Part shown: positions 8,429 through 16,834 of the stretch, one piece after another
Layout: each line of letters starts with the position of its first letter
Position numbering within the stretch: position 1 is the first letter of the stretch
Assembly: GCA_945866165.1 (NCBI GenBank)
Contig: CAMBGO010000001.1
Span: forward strand, 1 to 35,895
Length of the DNA stretch: 35,895 nucleotides
Reading direction: 5' to 3'
DNA from: Chitinophaga pinensis
GTDB taxonomy: Bacteria; Bacteroidota; Bacteroidia; Chitinophagales; Chitinophagaceae
Made by a program: the position numbers and the translations under genes
The notes under the pieces: model-generated
What the model saw: only the letters and a program-made list of their open reading frames with translations
Databases searched by the model: none
What the model was told of the DNA's origin: nothing

Positions 8429-10153
8429 ATGAAAATGAGAAAGAATATCATGCAAAAATTATCGATACTAGGTATCCTAGCGATCGTTATCTACAGTTGC
8501 GGCAAAGATTTTCTTGAAACACAACCTTATGGTAGTGTTAACAACGAGCTACTTGCAACATCTGAAAAAGGTGCCAATGCACTTTTGATTGCAGCCTATT
8601 CAGGGCTGGATGGATTTTCCGGATGGGACAATGGTGGTCCTTGGGGGGGAGCGTCTTCTAACTGGACATTTGGAAGCATTGCCGGCGGTGATGCCTATAA
8701 AGGTTCAGAAGCGGGTGACCAACCTGATATCACGCCACTTGAAAGGCATACTATTGATGCCAACAACCCTTATTTGGAGCAAAAATGGAGAAATTACTAT
8801 GATGGTATTTCAAGAGCTAATCAAACTATCAAGGCATTCACTGCACTTACTGTAGGAGATCCAACTTTGAAAGTAACACGTATTGCGGAGGCTAAATTCC
8901 TTCGTGCTTGGATGCATTTTGATCTTTGGAAAATCTTCCGCAACGTTCCATACATTGATGAAACGCTAGAAGATGTTAGGGTTGGTAATACTGCCAATAT
9001 TCTTCCTAAGATTCAAGCAGATCTTCAAGCTGCCATTGGTGGCCTTCCATTAACACAACCAGAGCCTGGTCGAGTAACAAAAGGAGCTGCTCAAGCAATC
9101 TTGGGTATGACTTATATGTGGGAGAAAAAGTGGAATGATGCAAAAGGTCAATTTGATGCAATCATTAATTCTGGTAGGTATGGATTAAACGCTAAGTTCA
9201 GCGATAATTTCAATGCCAGTGTTAGAAATTCAAAAGAAGGTATTCTAGAAGTACAGTTTGCTGTAAATGCAGGTGGAGGTGATAATGGAAACCAAGGTGA
9301 TATCCTTAATTTCCCTTACAATGGTGGTCCTGGTGGATGTTGCGGTTTCCATCAGCCATCACAGGATTTAGTAAATGCATTCCAGGTTAGTCCTGCAGGC
9401 TTGCCTTTGCTAGATACCTATAGCAGTACAGATGTAACAAATGATGATGGAATCAAAGCTGACGCCAATTACACACCGCATACAGGTCCATTGGATCCTC
9501 GTTTGGATAGAACTGTTGGTCGTCGTGGGATTCCATACTTGGATTGGGGAGCACACCCGGGTTCAGTTTGGATTAGGGATCAATCTTATGGTGGTCCTTA
9601 TGCTCCAATGAAAAATGTACATGCTAAGTCACAATCTGGCGAAGTGGTAAATGCTGCTGGTTGGACTTCAGGTGCGAACTCTAATACAACAAAGCTCATA
9701 CGCTTTGCGGATATCTTGTTATTGGCAGCTGAAGCCGAAGTAGAAACTGGCAACCTTGAAAAAGCAAGGGGCTATGTAAATCAAATTCGTAGAAGGGCTT
9801 CAAATCCAGCAGACTTTGTTCAGAATCTTGCCGGTACTGCTCCTGCTGCTAACTATAGGATAAGTGAATATACTGCACCATGGACAAGTGCTGATGTTGC
9901 AAGAAAGGCAGTACGTTTCGAGCGTCGCATTGAGCTTGGAATGGAAGGGCACAGATTCTTTGACCTAGTAAGATGGGGTGTTGCTACAGAAGTGAAGAAT
10001 GCATATTTTGCAAAAGAAAAATCAAAGAGAACTTATCTTACTGGAGCAACATTTACTTCAGGTAAAAGCGAGATTTTCCCACTTCCTGCAAAAGCAATCA
10101 CACAGAGTGCTAAAGATGGTAAAGCCACACTTGTTCAGAATCCTGGCTACTAA
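8429..10153 (+). CDS. SusD/RagB-family nutrient-binding outer-membrane lipoprotein
   Basis: 574 residues. The hydrophobic leader ends in a lipobox VIYSC (acylated Cys24), followed by the typical KDFLETQPYG start of mature SusD proteins. N-terminal TPR-like helices include the conserved AKFLRAWMHFDLWK segment, and the C-terminal hallmark RFERRIELGMEGHRFFDLVRWG is intact. It should sit on the cell surface as the lid of the SusC barrel encoded immediately upstream. ATG codons occur at residues 1, 3 and 8 so the exact start is uncertain by a few codons. A strong terminator follows, separating it from the FG-GAP gene. Confidence 0.95.
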   Translation: MKMRKNIMQKLSILGILAIVIYSCGKDFLETQPYGSVNNELLATSEKGANALLIAAYSGLDGFSGWDNGGPWGGASSNWTFGSIAGGDAYKGSEAGDQPDITPLERHTIDANNPYLEQKWRNYYDGISRANQTIKAFTALTVGDPTLKVTRIAEAKFLRAWMHFDLWKIFRNVPYIDETLEDVRVGNTANILPKIQADLQAAIGGLPLTQPEPGRVTKGAAQAILGMTYMWEKKWNDAKGQFDAIINSGRYGLNAKFSDNFNASVRNSKEGILEVQFAVNAGGGDNGNQGDILNFPYNGGPGGCCGFHQPSQDLVNAFQVSPAGLPLLDTYSSTDVTNDDGIKADANYTPHTGPLDPRLDRTVGRRGIPYLDWGAHPGSVWIRDQSYGGPYAPMKNVHAKSQSGEVVNAAGWTSGANSNTTKLIRFADILLLAAEAEVETGNLEKARGYVNQIRRRASNPADFVQNLAGTAPAANYRISEYTAPWTSADVARKAVRFERRIELGMEGHRFFDLVRWGVATEVKNAYFAKEKSKRTYLTGATFTSGKSEIFPLPAKAITQSAKDGKATLVQNPGY

Positions 10154-10173
10154 TATTTAATTTGACATATTTT

Positions 10174-10203
10174 AAGGCTGCACAAAATGTGCAGCCTTTT
10201 TTT
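10174..10203 (+). terminator. Rho-independent terminator after susCD
   Basis: Perfect 11-bp stem (10174-10184 with 10188-10198), loop AAA, then a T run to 10203. It ends the susC-susD transcript 20 bases after the susD stop. Confidence 0.88.
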
Positions 10204-10254
10204 ATTTAATTAGTCTTACATAAAAAAATTAATTTTAGGGAGATTAACTCGATT

Positions 10255-13200
10255 ATGGCATTTCATATGAAAATGAAACTTTCTTATTTAATTCTGCTTA
10301 TTTCTATTTTGTCAATAGGATGTAAAAACAATAACCATCTTTTTAAATTGGTTGACAAAGAATCTTCAGGGATTGATTTCAGTAATAATATCAAGATAAA
10401 TGATAGTATTAATATACTTGACAATGAGTTTACCTATAATGGTGCTGGTGTTGCTGTAGGTGATCTCAATGGTGATGGTTTGCAGGATATATATTTTTGC
10501 GGCAGCCAAGTAGAAAACAAATTATATCTCAACAAGGGTGGATTGAAATTTGATGAGGTAATAGATAAGTCTAATGCACAAAAGAAAAAAGGACAGTGGT
10601 CTTCAGGTGTAACGCTTGTAGATATCAACTCAGATGGGAAGCTTGATATCTATGTTTGTAATACTATGTTATCTGATAGTGCCTTGTTGCGTGATCTTCT
10701 ATTTATAAATCAGGGGAATGATAAAGAAGGAATACCTCAATTCAAAGAGATGGGTTCAGAATATGGCATAACTGATGATACACAAAATTCTATTTCTACT
10801 TTTTTTGATTATGACTTAGATGGCGACTTGGATCTTTTTGTTGCAGTCAATTTTATTGATATGCAGTATCCTAATCAGTATATGACAAGGATACCAAATG
10901 GGAAATCTCCTACACGTGATCTTTTATTTAGAAATGACTTTGATTCTACTCTTGGTCATGCAGTTTTTACAGATGTTTCAATTGATGCCGGTATTATATG
11001 GGGAGGATATAGTCACTCTTGCCTTATCAATGATTTTAATCAAGATGGATTTCCTGATATATATGTTGCCAACGATTATCTCTCAAATGATCTGATATAT
11101 ATAAATAATAAAAATGGCACATTTACCAACCGTGTTGCAGAAATACTAAAACACCAATCTTTCTCATCAATGGGAAGTGACATGGCAGATATAAATAATG
11201 ACGGCTATCAGGATCTTTTTGTTGTAGAGATGTTGCCAGCAGACAACAAAAGGAAAAAAGTGAATATGAATCCGAATAACTACAATCATTATTTATTTAC
11301 TGAACAATATAAATACGAGTATCAATTTGTAAGAAATACCTTTCAAGTTTATCAGGGAATCAACCCCAAAAATAATTTACCACTATTTAGTGATATTGCT
11401 TTTTTAGCTGGTACTGAAGCAACCGACTGGAGTTGGTCACCTTTGTTGGCTGATTTCGATAACGATGGATACCGGGATTTACTTATTACAAATGGTTTCC
11501 CTAAAGATATAATTGATCATGATTTTGGCGCCTTTAGAAATAGTATTAGCAGCTCCCTTATCACTAGAGGACAATTGCTAAATATGATTCCTGAAGTGAA
11601 GATTCCAAATTTTATCTTTAAGAACAATAAGGATTTAACCTTTACAGATAAATCCAAGGAATGGGGAATTAGTTTACCAAGTTTTACAAATGGCACTGCT
11701 TATGCTGATCTAGATAATGATGGCGACCTTGACATCATTACGAATAATATCAATGATCCAGCATTTCTTTTTGAAAACACGTTATATAAACCCACAAAAG
11801 AAAATAAAGATTCCGCTCAACATTATATTCGTATTTCTTTGAAAGGGCCTGCAGGAAATACAATGGCATTTGGAACAACAGTAAAACTTTGGTATGGTAA
11901 TCAAATTCAAGTAGCAGCAAGTGAATGCGTTCGTGGTTATCTTTCTGCATCAGAAAATATCTTGCATTTTGGATTGGGTAAAGCAAGTTCTGTTGATTCG
12001 TTAGAAATTATATGGGCAAATGGCAAAGGTGAAGTAATTAAAAATATTTCAGCTAATAAAACCATTTCGATTTCATACAATCCAGCTTCAGCCATACATC
12101 ATATTGAAACATCAAAAACCCAGCCTCTTTTACAAGAAGTAAATACGGCATCTTTTGGTATTGATTATGTTCATGAAGAGAATGATTTTATTGATTTTAA
12201 TTTACAAAAAACCCTACCTCATAAATTTTCACAATACGGTCCTTCATTGGCAATTGGTGATGTGAATGGCGATGGGTTAGATGATATGGTACTTGGCAGT
12301 TCAAGTAGGTTTCAAGGACCAATATTGATTTTACAACAACCCAATGGAAAATTTAAAAAACAACTTCTTTCATTAAAGGTTTCAGAATTATTGAAAGAAG
12401 AAGATATGGGAATCTTGCTTTTTGATGCAGATTCAGATGGCGATAATGATATGTATATAGTAAGAGGTAGCTATCAACATGATCCATCATCTCCATTATA
12501 TCAAGATATTATTTGTGAGAATGATGGAAGGGGGAATTTTAAAATTGTAAGTGAAGCATTGCCTCCTATTACTTCATCAGGACAAAACGCAAAAGCTGCT
12601 GATATAGACAGGGATGGTGACCTTGATCTTTTTGTAGGGTCAAGAGTAGAACCCAAAGCCTATCCAAAACCTGGAGAATCTTTTTTATTACGCAATGATT
12701 CCAAGCCAGGGCAAATAAAATTCACCAATGTAACAAAGCAGTGGTTCCCGGCACTTGCCAATCCCGGAATGGTAAGCGATGCATTGTGGACCGACTTTGA
12801 CAATGATAATTTAGTTGATCTCATGTTGGCTTGTGAGTGGAGCCCTATTTTGTTTTATAAAAACACAGGTAATGGTTTCATCGAGATTAAGCCTTCAGAA
12901 GAAATAAGCAATGCATTGGGTTGGTGGAATAGTCTTGCTGCTGCAGATCTGGATCAGGATGGTGACATGGATTATGTGGTTGGAAATTTTGGATTGAATC
13001 AATATTTCAAATGTTCATCAGGAGAGCCCTTGAGAATTTATAGCAAAGATTTTGATCAGAATGGTTCTTATGATTCATTTATATCTTGTTATTTCCCAGA
13101 TTCAACTGGTGTGAACCACGAGTATTTTTATCATTCTAAAGATGACATGCAGAAGCAATTGATTTTAATTAGGAAAAAATTTGAACACTATGCAGATTTT

Positions 13201-13854
13201 GGAAAAGCAACAGTTCAAGATGTTTTTACCTCGGAAGAAATGAAAGGTGTTACTGTGCTTAAAGCAAATTACATGAAGAGCGTTTGGCTTGAAAATATTG
13301 GGGGAGGTAAATTTACAATGCATGTACTCCCTAACGAAGCACAGTTGGCTCCTTTGTATGGAATTCAATGTAAAGATGTTAATGGCGATGATCAGATTGA
13401 TATTTTGTTGACGGGGAATGATTATGGAATGGAAATTAGTCAAGGTAGAGCAGATGCTTTAAATGGGTTGGTGTTGATTAATGACGGGAATAAAAAATTT
13501 AATTCAATCTCATTTGAAAAATCAGGATTTATTGTATCTGGTGATGCAAGGGCCTTATCCGAAATTAATGTTAAGGGTGATAATTATTTTGTATCAACAC
13601 AAAATAGAAAAGGGTTAACCATGTTCAAGACAGTTTCAACATCTACCCCAACAATTAAAGTTAGTCCTATTATAAGTTCTGCCGTAGTTAGCTTTTCAAA
13701 TCAACGAAAACAAAAATTTGAATTTGGTTGGGGTGATTCATTCCTTTCTCAAAAAACTAGGCAATGGATACCACCCAATGGTGCAGTGAAGATTGAATTT
13801 AAAGATTCAAAAGGCAAAATAATAAATGCAGTATCATCTGCAGTAAAAAAATAA
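10255..13854 (+). CDS. Giant FG-GAP/VCBS-repeat lipoprotein with UnbV/ASPIC domain
   Basis: 1199 residues. A lipobox LSIGC (Cys23) predicts an outer-membrane lipoprotein; ATGs at residues 1, 5 and 7 are all possible starts. I count about 13 calcium-binding-like repeats of the form DxNxDGxxD (for example GDLNGDGLQD, DYDLDGDLD, DFNQDGFPD, DFDNDGYRD, DLDNDGDLD, GDVNGDGLDD, DIDRDGDLD, DLDQDGDMD), forming two arrays of propeller blades. Between them, at about residues 523-610, is a UnbV/ASPIC domain (YIRISLKGPAG through SLEIIWANGKGEV). Bacteroidota carry many such proteins, often annotated only as VCBS-repeat or 'RNA-binding' proteins; function unknown, surface binding or scaffolding is likely. 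The haloperoxidase gene begins three bases after its stop, indicating co-transcription. Confidence 0.88.
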   Translation: MAFHMKMKLSYLILLISILSIGCKNNNHLFKLVDKESSGIDFSNNIKINDSINILDNEFTYNGAGVAVGDLNGDGLQDIYFCGSQVENKLYLNKGGLKFDEVIDKSNAQKKKGQWSSGVTLVDINSDGKLDIYVCNTMLSDSALLRDLLFINQGNDKEGIPQFKEMGSEYGITDDTQNSISTFFDYDLDGDLDLFVAVNFIDMQYPNQYMTRIPNGKSPTRDLLFRNDFDSTLGHAVFTDVSIDAGIIWGGYSHSCLINDFNQDGFPDIYVANDYLSNDLIYINNKNGTFTNRVAEILKHQSFSSMGSDMADINNDGYQDLFVVEMLPADNKRKKVNMNPNNYNHYLFTEQYKYEYQFVRNTFQVYQGINPKNNLPLFSDIAFLAGTEATDWSWSPLLADFDNDGYRDLLITNGFPKDIIDHDFGAFRNSISSSLITRGQLLNMIPEVKIPNFIFKNNKDLTFTDKSKEWGISLPSFTNGTAYADLDNDGDLDIITNNINDPAFLFENTLYKPTKENKDSAQHYIRISLKGPAGNTMAFGTTVKLWYGNQIQVAASECVRGYLSASENILHFGLGKASSVDSLEIIWANGKGEVIKNISANKTISISYNPASAIHHIETSKTQPLLQEVNTASFGIDYVHEENDFIDFNLQKTLPHKFSQYGPSLAIGDVNGDGLDDMVLGSSSRFQGPILILQQPNGKFKKQLLSLKVSELLKEEDMGILLFDADSDGDNDMYIVRGSYQHDPSSPLYQDIICENDGRGNFKIVSEALPPITSSGQNAKAADIDRDGDLDLFVGSRVEPKAYPKPGESFLLRNDSKPGQIKFTNVTKQWFPALANPGMVSDALWTDFDNDNLVDLMLACEWSPILFYKNTGNGFIEIKPSEEISNALGWWNSLAAADLDQDGDMDYVVGNFGLNQYFKCSSGEPLRIYSKDFDQNGSYDSFISCYFPDSTGVNHEYFYHSKDDMQKQLILIRKKFEHYADFGKATVQDVFTSEEMKGVTVLKANYMKSVWLENIGGGKFTMHVLPNEAQLAPLYGIQCKDVNGDDQIDILLTGNDYGMEISQGRADALNGLVLINDGNKKFNSISFEKSGFIVSGDARALSEINVKGDNYFVSTQNRKGLTMFKTVSTSTPTIKVSPIISSAVVSFSNQRKQKFEFGWGDSFLSQKTRQWIPPNGAVKIEFKDSKGKIINAVSSAVKK

Positions 13855-13857
13855 TTT

Positions 13858-15177
13858 ATGCGAGCAGTTTCAATGGTATTCATTTTTCTCGTTATTATTT
13901 TCTTTAGCCTTGGTTGTGGTAAAGAATCTAAGTCTCAACTATATAAAGATGAATTACCACATCTATTAATTAAAAAGCTTACTGATGTAATGGTTGTTGA
14001 TATTTTTACACCGCCCGTTGCTAGTAGAATATATGCCAATTGCGCGTTGGCCATGTATGAAGCTGGTCGTTTTGATGATAGTTCATATCCATCTATTGCA
14101 ATTAATCTTCAAGGTTTTGATTCAATGCCTAAGCCTTCAAAAGAGAAAGAAATTGATTTTAGTGTAGCTGCTATTCAAGCTTTCTGTGAAACAGCAAAGA
14201 AAATTACTTTCTCGGCAACTGAAATGAAGGCTTACCAAGATTCTATGATTGGTATTTATGGTCAAGATCTTTCTGAAGAAACACTTATGAATTCAATTGC
14301 TTTTGGGCAACAAGTGGCTGATGTTGTTGCCAAAAGATTATCAACAGATAATTATAAAGAAACCAGGGGATTCGATCGTTTTGATGTTAAAACGGAGGAT
14401 AAAAAACGTTGGATTCCAACATTACCTGATTATGCTGATGCTTTGGAACCACATTGGTATAAGATGAAGCCATTTACCTTACAAGCTCCTGATGAAGTGA
14501 AGGCCGATTCGTATCCTGAATACAACGAGGATTCCACATCGGTATATTATAAAGAATTGAAGGAGGTGTATGACATCTCAAAAAATTTGACAGATAAACA
14601 AATTGATATTGCGATTTTCTGGGATGACAATCCATTTGTTTCTAATCACAAGGGTCATGTAATGTTTCAAGATAAAAAAATGACTCCAGGCGGGCATTGG
14701 ATGGCCATAACTGCTAAGGCATGCAGAGATCATCATGCTAGTTTTACAAAGTCATTGAAAGCATATGCCTATACTTCTATTGGTTTATATGATGCGTTCT
14801 TATCATGTTGGCATGAAAAATATAGGTCGCTTCGTATTCGTCCGCAAACAGCAATACAGCGTTTGATAGAGCAACAGTGGACTTCTTATATACAAACACC
14901 GCCTTTCCCAGAACATACTTCAGGGCATAGTACTATATCAGCCTCTGCTGCTGAAATGCTCACGCATCTCTTTGGTGATGGGCATGCCTATACAGATTCT
15001 TCAGAACTTGAATATAATTTGCCTATTCGATCTTTTAAATCATTCCGTGATGCTGCATCGGAAGCATCCATAAGCCGTGTTTACGGTGGAATACATTATC
15101 GTTCGGGTTGTGACAATGGAAATAAAATGGGAATCAAAGTGGCAACCCTAGCGATAAGCCGAATTGAAAAAAACTAA
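13858..15177 (+). CDS. Vanadium-dependent haloperoxidase-family lipoprotein (PAP2 superfamily)
   Basis: 439 residues with lipobox FSLGC (Cys20), so probably membrane-anchored outside the cytoplasm. The vanadate/phosphate-binding signature is recognisable: K-x6-RP as KYRSLRIRP (K321, R328), the SGH motif in TSGHST (S355, G356, H357), and SR-x5-H as SRVYGGIH (R407, H413). The Asp that usually follows three residues after this His in PAP2 phosphatases is Gly here. Family members either oxidise halides with peroxide using bound vanadate or act as acid phosphatases; sequence alone does not decide. The gene is tightly coupled to the preceding FG-GAP lipoprotein gene, an association seen elsewhere in Bacteroidota. 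Its stop overlaps the stop of the convergent MerC-like gene. Confidence 0.87.
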   Translation: MRAVSMVFIFLVIIFFSLGCGKESKSQLYKDELPHLLIKKLTDVMVVDIFTPPVASRIYANCALAMYEAGRFDDSSYPSIAINLQGFDSMPKPSKEKEIDFSVAAIQAFCETAKKITFSATEMKAYQDSMIGIYGQDLSEETLMNSIAFGQQVADVVAKRLSTDNYKETRGFDRFDVKTEDKKRWIPTLPDYADALEPHWYKMKPFTLQAPDEVKADSYPEYNEDSTSVYYKELKEVYDISKNLTDKQIDIAIFWDDNPFVSNHKGHVMFQDKKMTPGGHWMAITAKACRDHHASFTKSLKAYAYTSIGLYDAFLSCWHEKYRSLRIRPQTAIQRLIEQQWTSYIQTPPFPEHTSGHSTISASAAEMLTHLFGDGHAYTDSSELEYNLPIRSFKSFRDAASEASISRVYGGIHYRSGCDNGNKMGIKVATLAISRIEKN

Positions 15178-15566
15178 TCATGTGAGAAATGATCAGTATG
15201 ACAATGTGCTGTCAATTTACATTGTCTGTAATTGATATAATGAGCACTGATTATCATGATTACTGCTGGTAGAAGAAATACTACCTGGTATGTATGAAAA
15301 ACTTGTTTCAATAAAAGCATTGACATACCAATCGAAAATAAGATTATTGGGAAAATCTTATGGTGGTGTTTCTTGTAACCATGGAGTAATGAATAAATAC
15401 CAATTGTAAGTGCAATCAAAATCATTAAAACTTCAAAGTAGTTGTTGTTAATAATATTGATTCCTACGATAGGCAGACTCGACAAAAAAAGCGGTAGCAA
15501 TGCACAGTGAATTGCACATGCTAGGGAGGCCCCTATACCCAAGGCGTCGTAGTTGATTTTTGGCAT
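15174..15566 (-). CDS. MerC-like small membrane protein (putative metal transporter)
   Basis: 130 residues with four hydrophobic helices. The first helix carries the MerC-family pair CAIHC (C17, C21) followed by ALLPLF; the C-terminal tail is rich in Cys and His (CKLTAHCHTDHFSHD), suggesting metal handling. MerC of mercury operons moves Hg(II) across the inner membrane, but chromosomal Bacteroidota homologues sit apart from mer genes and may carry another metal such as zinc (inference). The ATG at 15566 is preferred; an in-frame start at 15614 would extend the protein through the palindromic operator candidate. It is divergent from the SCO1-like and Fur-family genes, which suggests shared metal-dependent control. 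Confidence 0.82.
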   Translation of the reverse strand: MPKINYDALGIGASLACAIHCALLPLFLSSLPIVGINIINNNYFEVLMILIALTIGIYSLLHGYKKHHHKIFPIILFSIGMSMLLLKQVFHTYQVVFLLPAVIMIISAHYINYRQCKLTAHCHTDHFSHD

Positions 15567-15590
15567 ATGAAGAACAGCAAATTTAAGTAT

Positions 15591-15609
15591 TTTGCAACAA
15601 AGTTGCAAA
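15591..15609. promoter_or_regulatory. Perfect palindrome TTTGCAAC-AAA-GTTGCAAA, candidate Fur/Zur-type operator
   Basis: Two perfect 8-base arms (15591-15598 and 15602-15609) flank a 3-base spacer. It lies 24 bases upstream of the MerC-like start and about 58 bases before the SCO1-like start. Dyad size and A/T-rich character fit a Fur-family binding site, and a Fur-family repressor is encoded in the rightward operon, so autoregulation of both units is likely (inference). Confidence 0.6.
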
Positions 15610-15641
15610 TCCAATTTACCTGTTTATAACTTTAGGCAATG

Positions 15642-15649
15642 TACTTTTG
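15642..15649 (+). promoter_or_regulatory. Candidate -7 promoter box (TACTTTTG) for the SCO1-fur unit
   Basis: Perfect match to the Bacteroidota -7 consensus TAnnTTTG, 18 bases before the preferred ATG at 15668, implying a very short leader. A clear -33 TTTG is not seen; GTTTA at 15622-15626 is the nearest candidate. Confidence 0.4.
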
Positions 15650-15667
15650 CATATAATTATAAATGAA

Positions 15668-16273
15668 ATGCGTAAAAAGGGGTTGATCTACTTATTCTTT
15701 TTTGTTTTAATCCTTGGTGGGTTCTATGCTGCTTTAATGTTGACTACAGATTTTGCAAAAGTCAAGCTTCCTATATTGACCACTGTTCAACCGTTTTCTT
15801 TTTTGAGACAGGATAGTGTAATGGTATCGCAGGCAGACGTAAAGAACCGTGTTTATGTTGCAGAGTATTTTTTCACTACTTGCAAAGGGATCTGTCCTAA
15901 GATGAATAAGAACATGAAATTGATTTACGAGAAGTTCAAGTCACAATCTAATTTCATGATTATCTCACATACGGTAAATCCTGAAACGGATTCGTTGCCT
16001 ATTCTCAGGCATTATGCTGATTCATTGAATGCCTCTTCAAATAACTGGTGGTTTGTTACAGGGAGCAAAGAGTTGTTGTATAAAACCGCTAGGGAGAGTT
16101 ATTTGTTAGATGATCCTAAAAACAACAGTAAAAATATTGAGGAACAATTTTTACATACACAATTTTTTACGCTTGTTGATAGGCTAGGAAGGGTTCGTGG
16201 CGTATACGATGGAATAAAAAAAGAAGAGGTTGATCAATTGATGATTGATATTACTGAACTAATTGCTGAATAA
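15668..16273 (+). CDS. SCO1/SenC-family copper-binding protein, membrane-anchored
   Basis: 201 residues from the ATG at 15668 (a TTG at 15647 lies inside the promoter-like box and is unlikely). One N-terminal transmembrane segment (about residues 6-25) anchors a thioredoxin-fold domain on the periplasmic side. The Cu-binding CxxxC is present as TCKGICPK (C72, C76), and the distal His ligand is in FLHTQFFTLVD (H163), so all three SCO1 copper ligands are in place. The family delivers copper to the CuA site of cytochrome oxidase or acts as a thiol-disulfide reductase. Its stop overlaps the probable start of the Fur-family gene, implying coupled translation. Placement with a Fur-type regulator and MerC-like protein suggests metal-responsive expression. 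Confidence 0.88.
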   Translation: MRKKGLIYLFFFVLILGGFYAALMLTTDFAKVKLPILTTVQPFSFLRQDSVMVSQADVKNRVYVAEYFFTTCKGICPKMNKNMKLIYEKFKSQSNFMIISHTVNPETDSLPILRHYADSLNASSNNWWFVTGSKELLYKTARESYLLDDPKNNSKNIEEQFLHTQFFTLVDRLGRVRGVYDGIKKEEVDQLMIDITELIAE

Positions 16274-16694
16274 ATTGAAAAATCAAGGAGCAGATATCTT
16301 AAAAGGAAGTTCACTGAGTGTTACTTCAAGTAGGAAGGCCATCTTAGATATTTTTCTTGGATCTGATAATGCGTTGGCTCACCAGGATATTGAAAATATT
16401 GCTAAGCAATATGACCGTGTAACAATTTATAGGACGCTTCAAACTTTCTTAGAAAAAGGAATTATTCATTCAATTCCAACAACAGATAACATCATTAAAT
16501 ATGCTTTGTGCAGTGATATGTGTATCACAACAGGCCATCACCATGATAACCATGTTCATTTTTTATGTGATGATTGTGGAAAGACAGTATGTTTAGATGA
16601 AGTTAGCATCCCCAATGTGAATCTTCCCAAGGGCTTTGTAAAAAAGGAGATTAACATGGTTGTAAATGGTATTTGTAATAGCTGTCAGAAATAA
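16263..16694 (+). CDS. Fur-family metal-dependent transcriptional repressor (Fur/Zur-like)
   Basis: About 143 residues, normal for the family. A winged-helix DNA-binding domain includes the recognition-helix region DRVTIYRTLQTFLEKGIIH; the dimerisation domain has a His-rich metal site (GHHHDNHVHF) and two CxxC pairs (CDDC and the terminal CNSC) that bind structural zinc in Fur/Zur/PerR proteins. No ATG is available: the start is TTG at 16263, overlapping the SCO1-like stop by 11 bases, or TTG at 16275 just after it. Which metal it senses cannot be read from the sequence; zinc is plausible because the neighbour is a Cys/His-rich MerC-like protein. It probably controls its own operon and the divergent gene through the palindrome at 15591-15609. 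Confidence 0.86.
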   Translation: MLNKLKNQGADILKGSSLSVTSSRKAILDIFLGSDNALAHQDIENIAKQYDRVTIYRTLQTFLEKGIIHSIPTTDNIIKYALCSDMCITTGHHHDNHVHFLCDDCGKTVCLDEVSIPNVNLPKGFVKKEINMVVNGICNSCQK

Positions 16695-16719
16695 AAAGCC
16701 CCGATGTAAAAACATCGGG
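16693..16719 (-). terminator. Leftward rho-independent terminator
   Basis: Perfect 8-bp stem (16700-16707 with 16712-16719), loop AAAA. The U-tract is on the - strand (A run at 16693-16697), so it mainly stops transcription from the M3 peptidase gene; on the + strand it lies directly after the fur stop but has no T run. The A run overlaps the fur stop codon. Confidence 0.65.
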
Positions 16720-16834
16720 ACATCGTTAAGGCTCTGATTAGTAGCTTCTTTATTCTGAGTTGAAATATTCTCAAACAAAGATATCTTACCAAGCTTCACC
16801 AATAAAATATCTGATATACCATAATAGTGGTATG

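Noticed and set aside
16593..16802. 69-codon leftward open frame over the end of the Fur-family gene
   Set aside because: Runs through the terminator hairpin and the conserved Fur CxxC coding region; no supporting motif.
16816..16833. Small hairpin ATACCA-TAATAG-TGGTAT right after the M3 peptidase stop
   Set aside because: Six A/T-rich base pairs and no U-tract; the stronger terminator is at 16693-16719.
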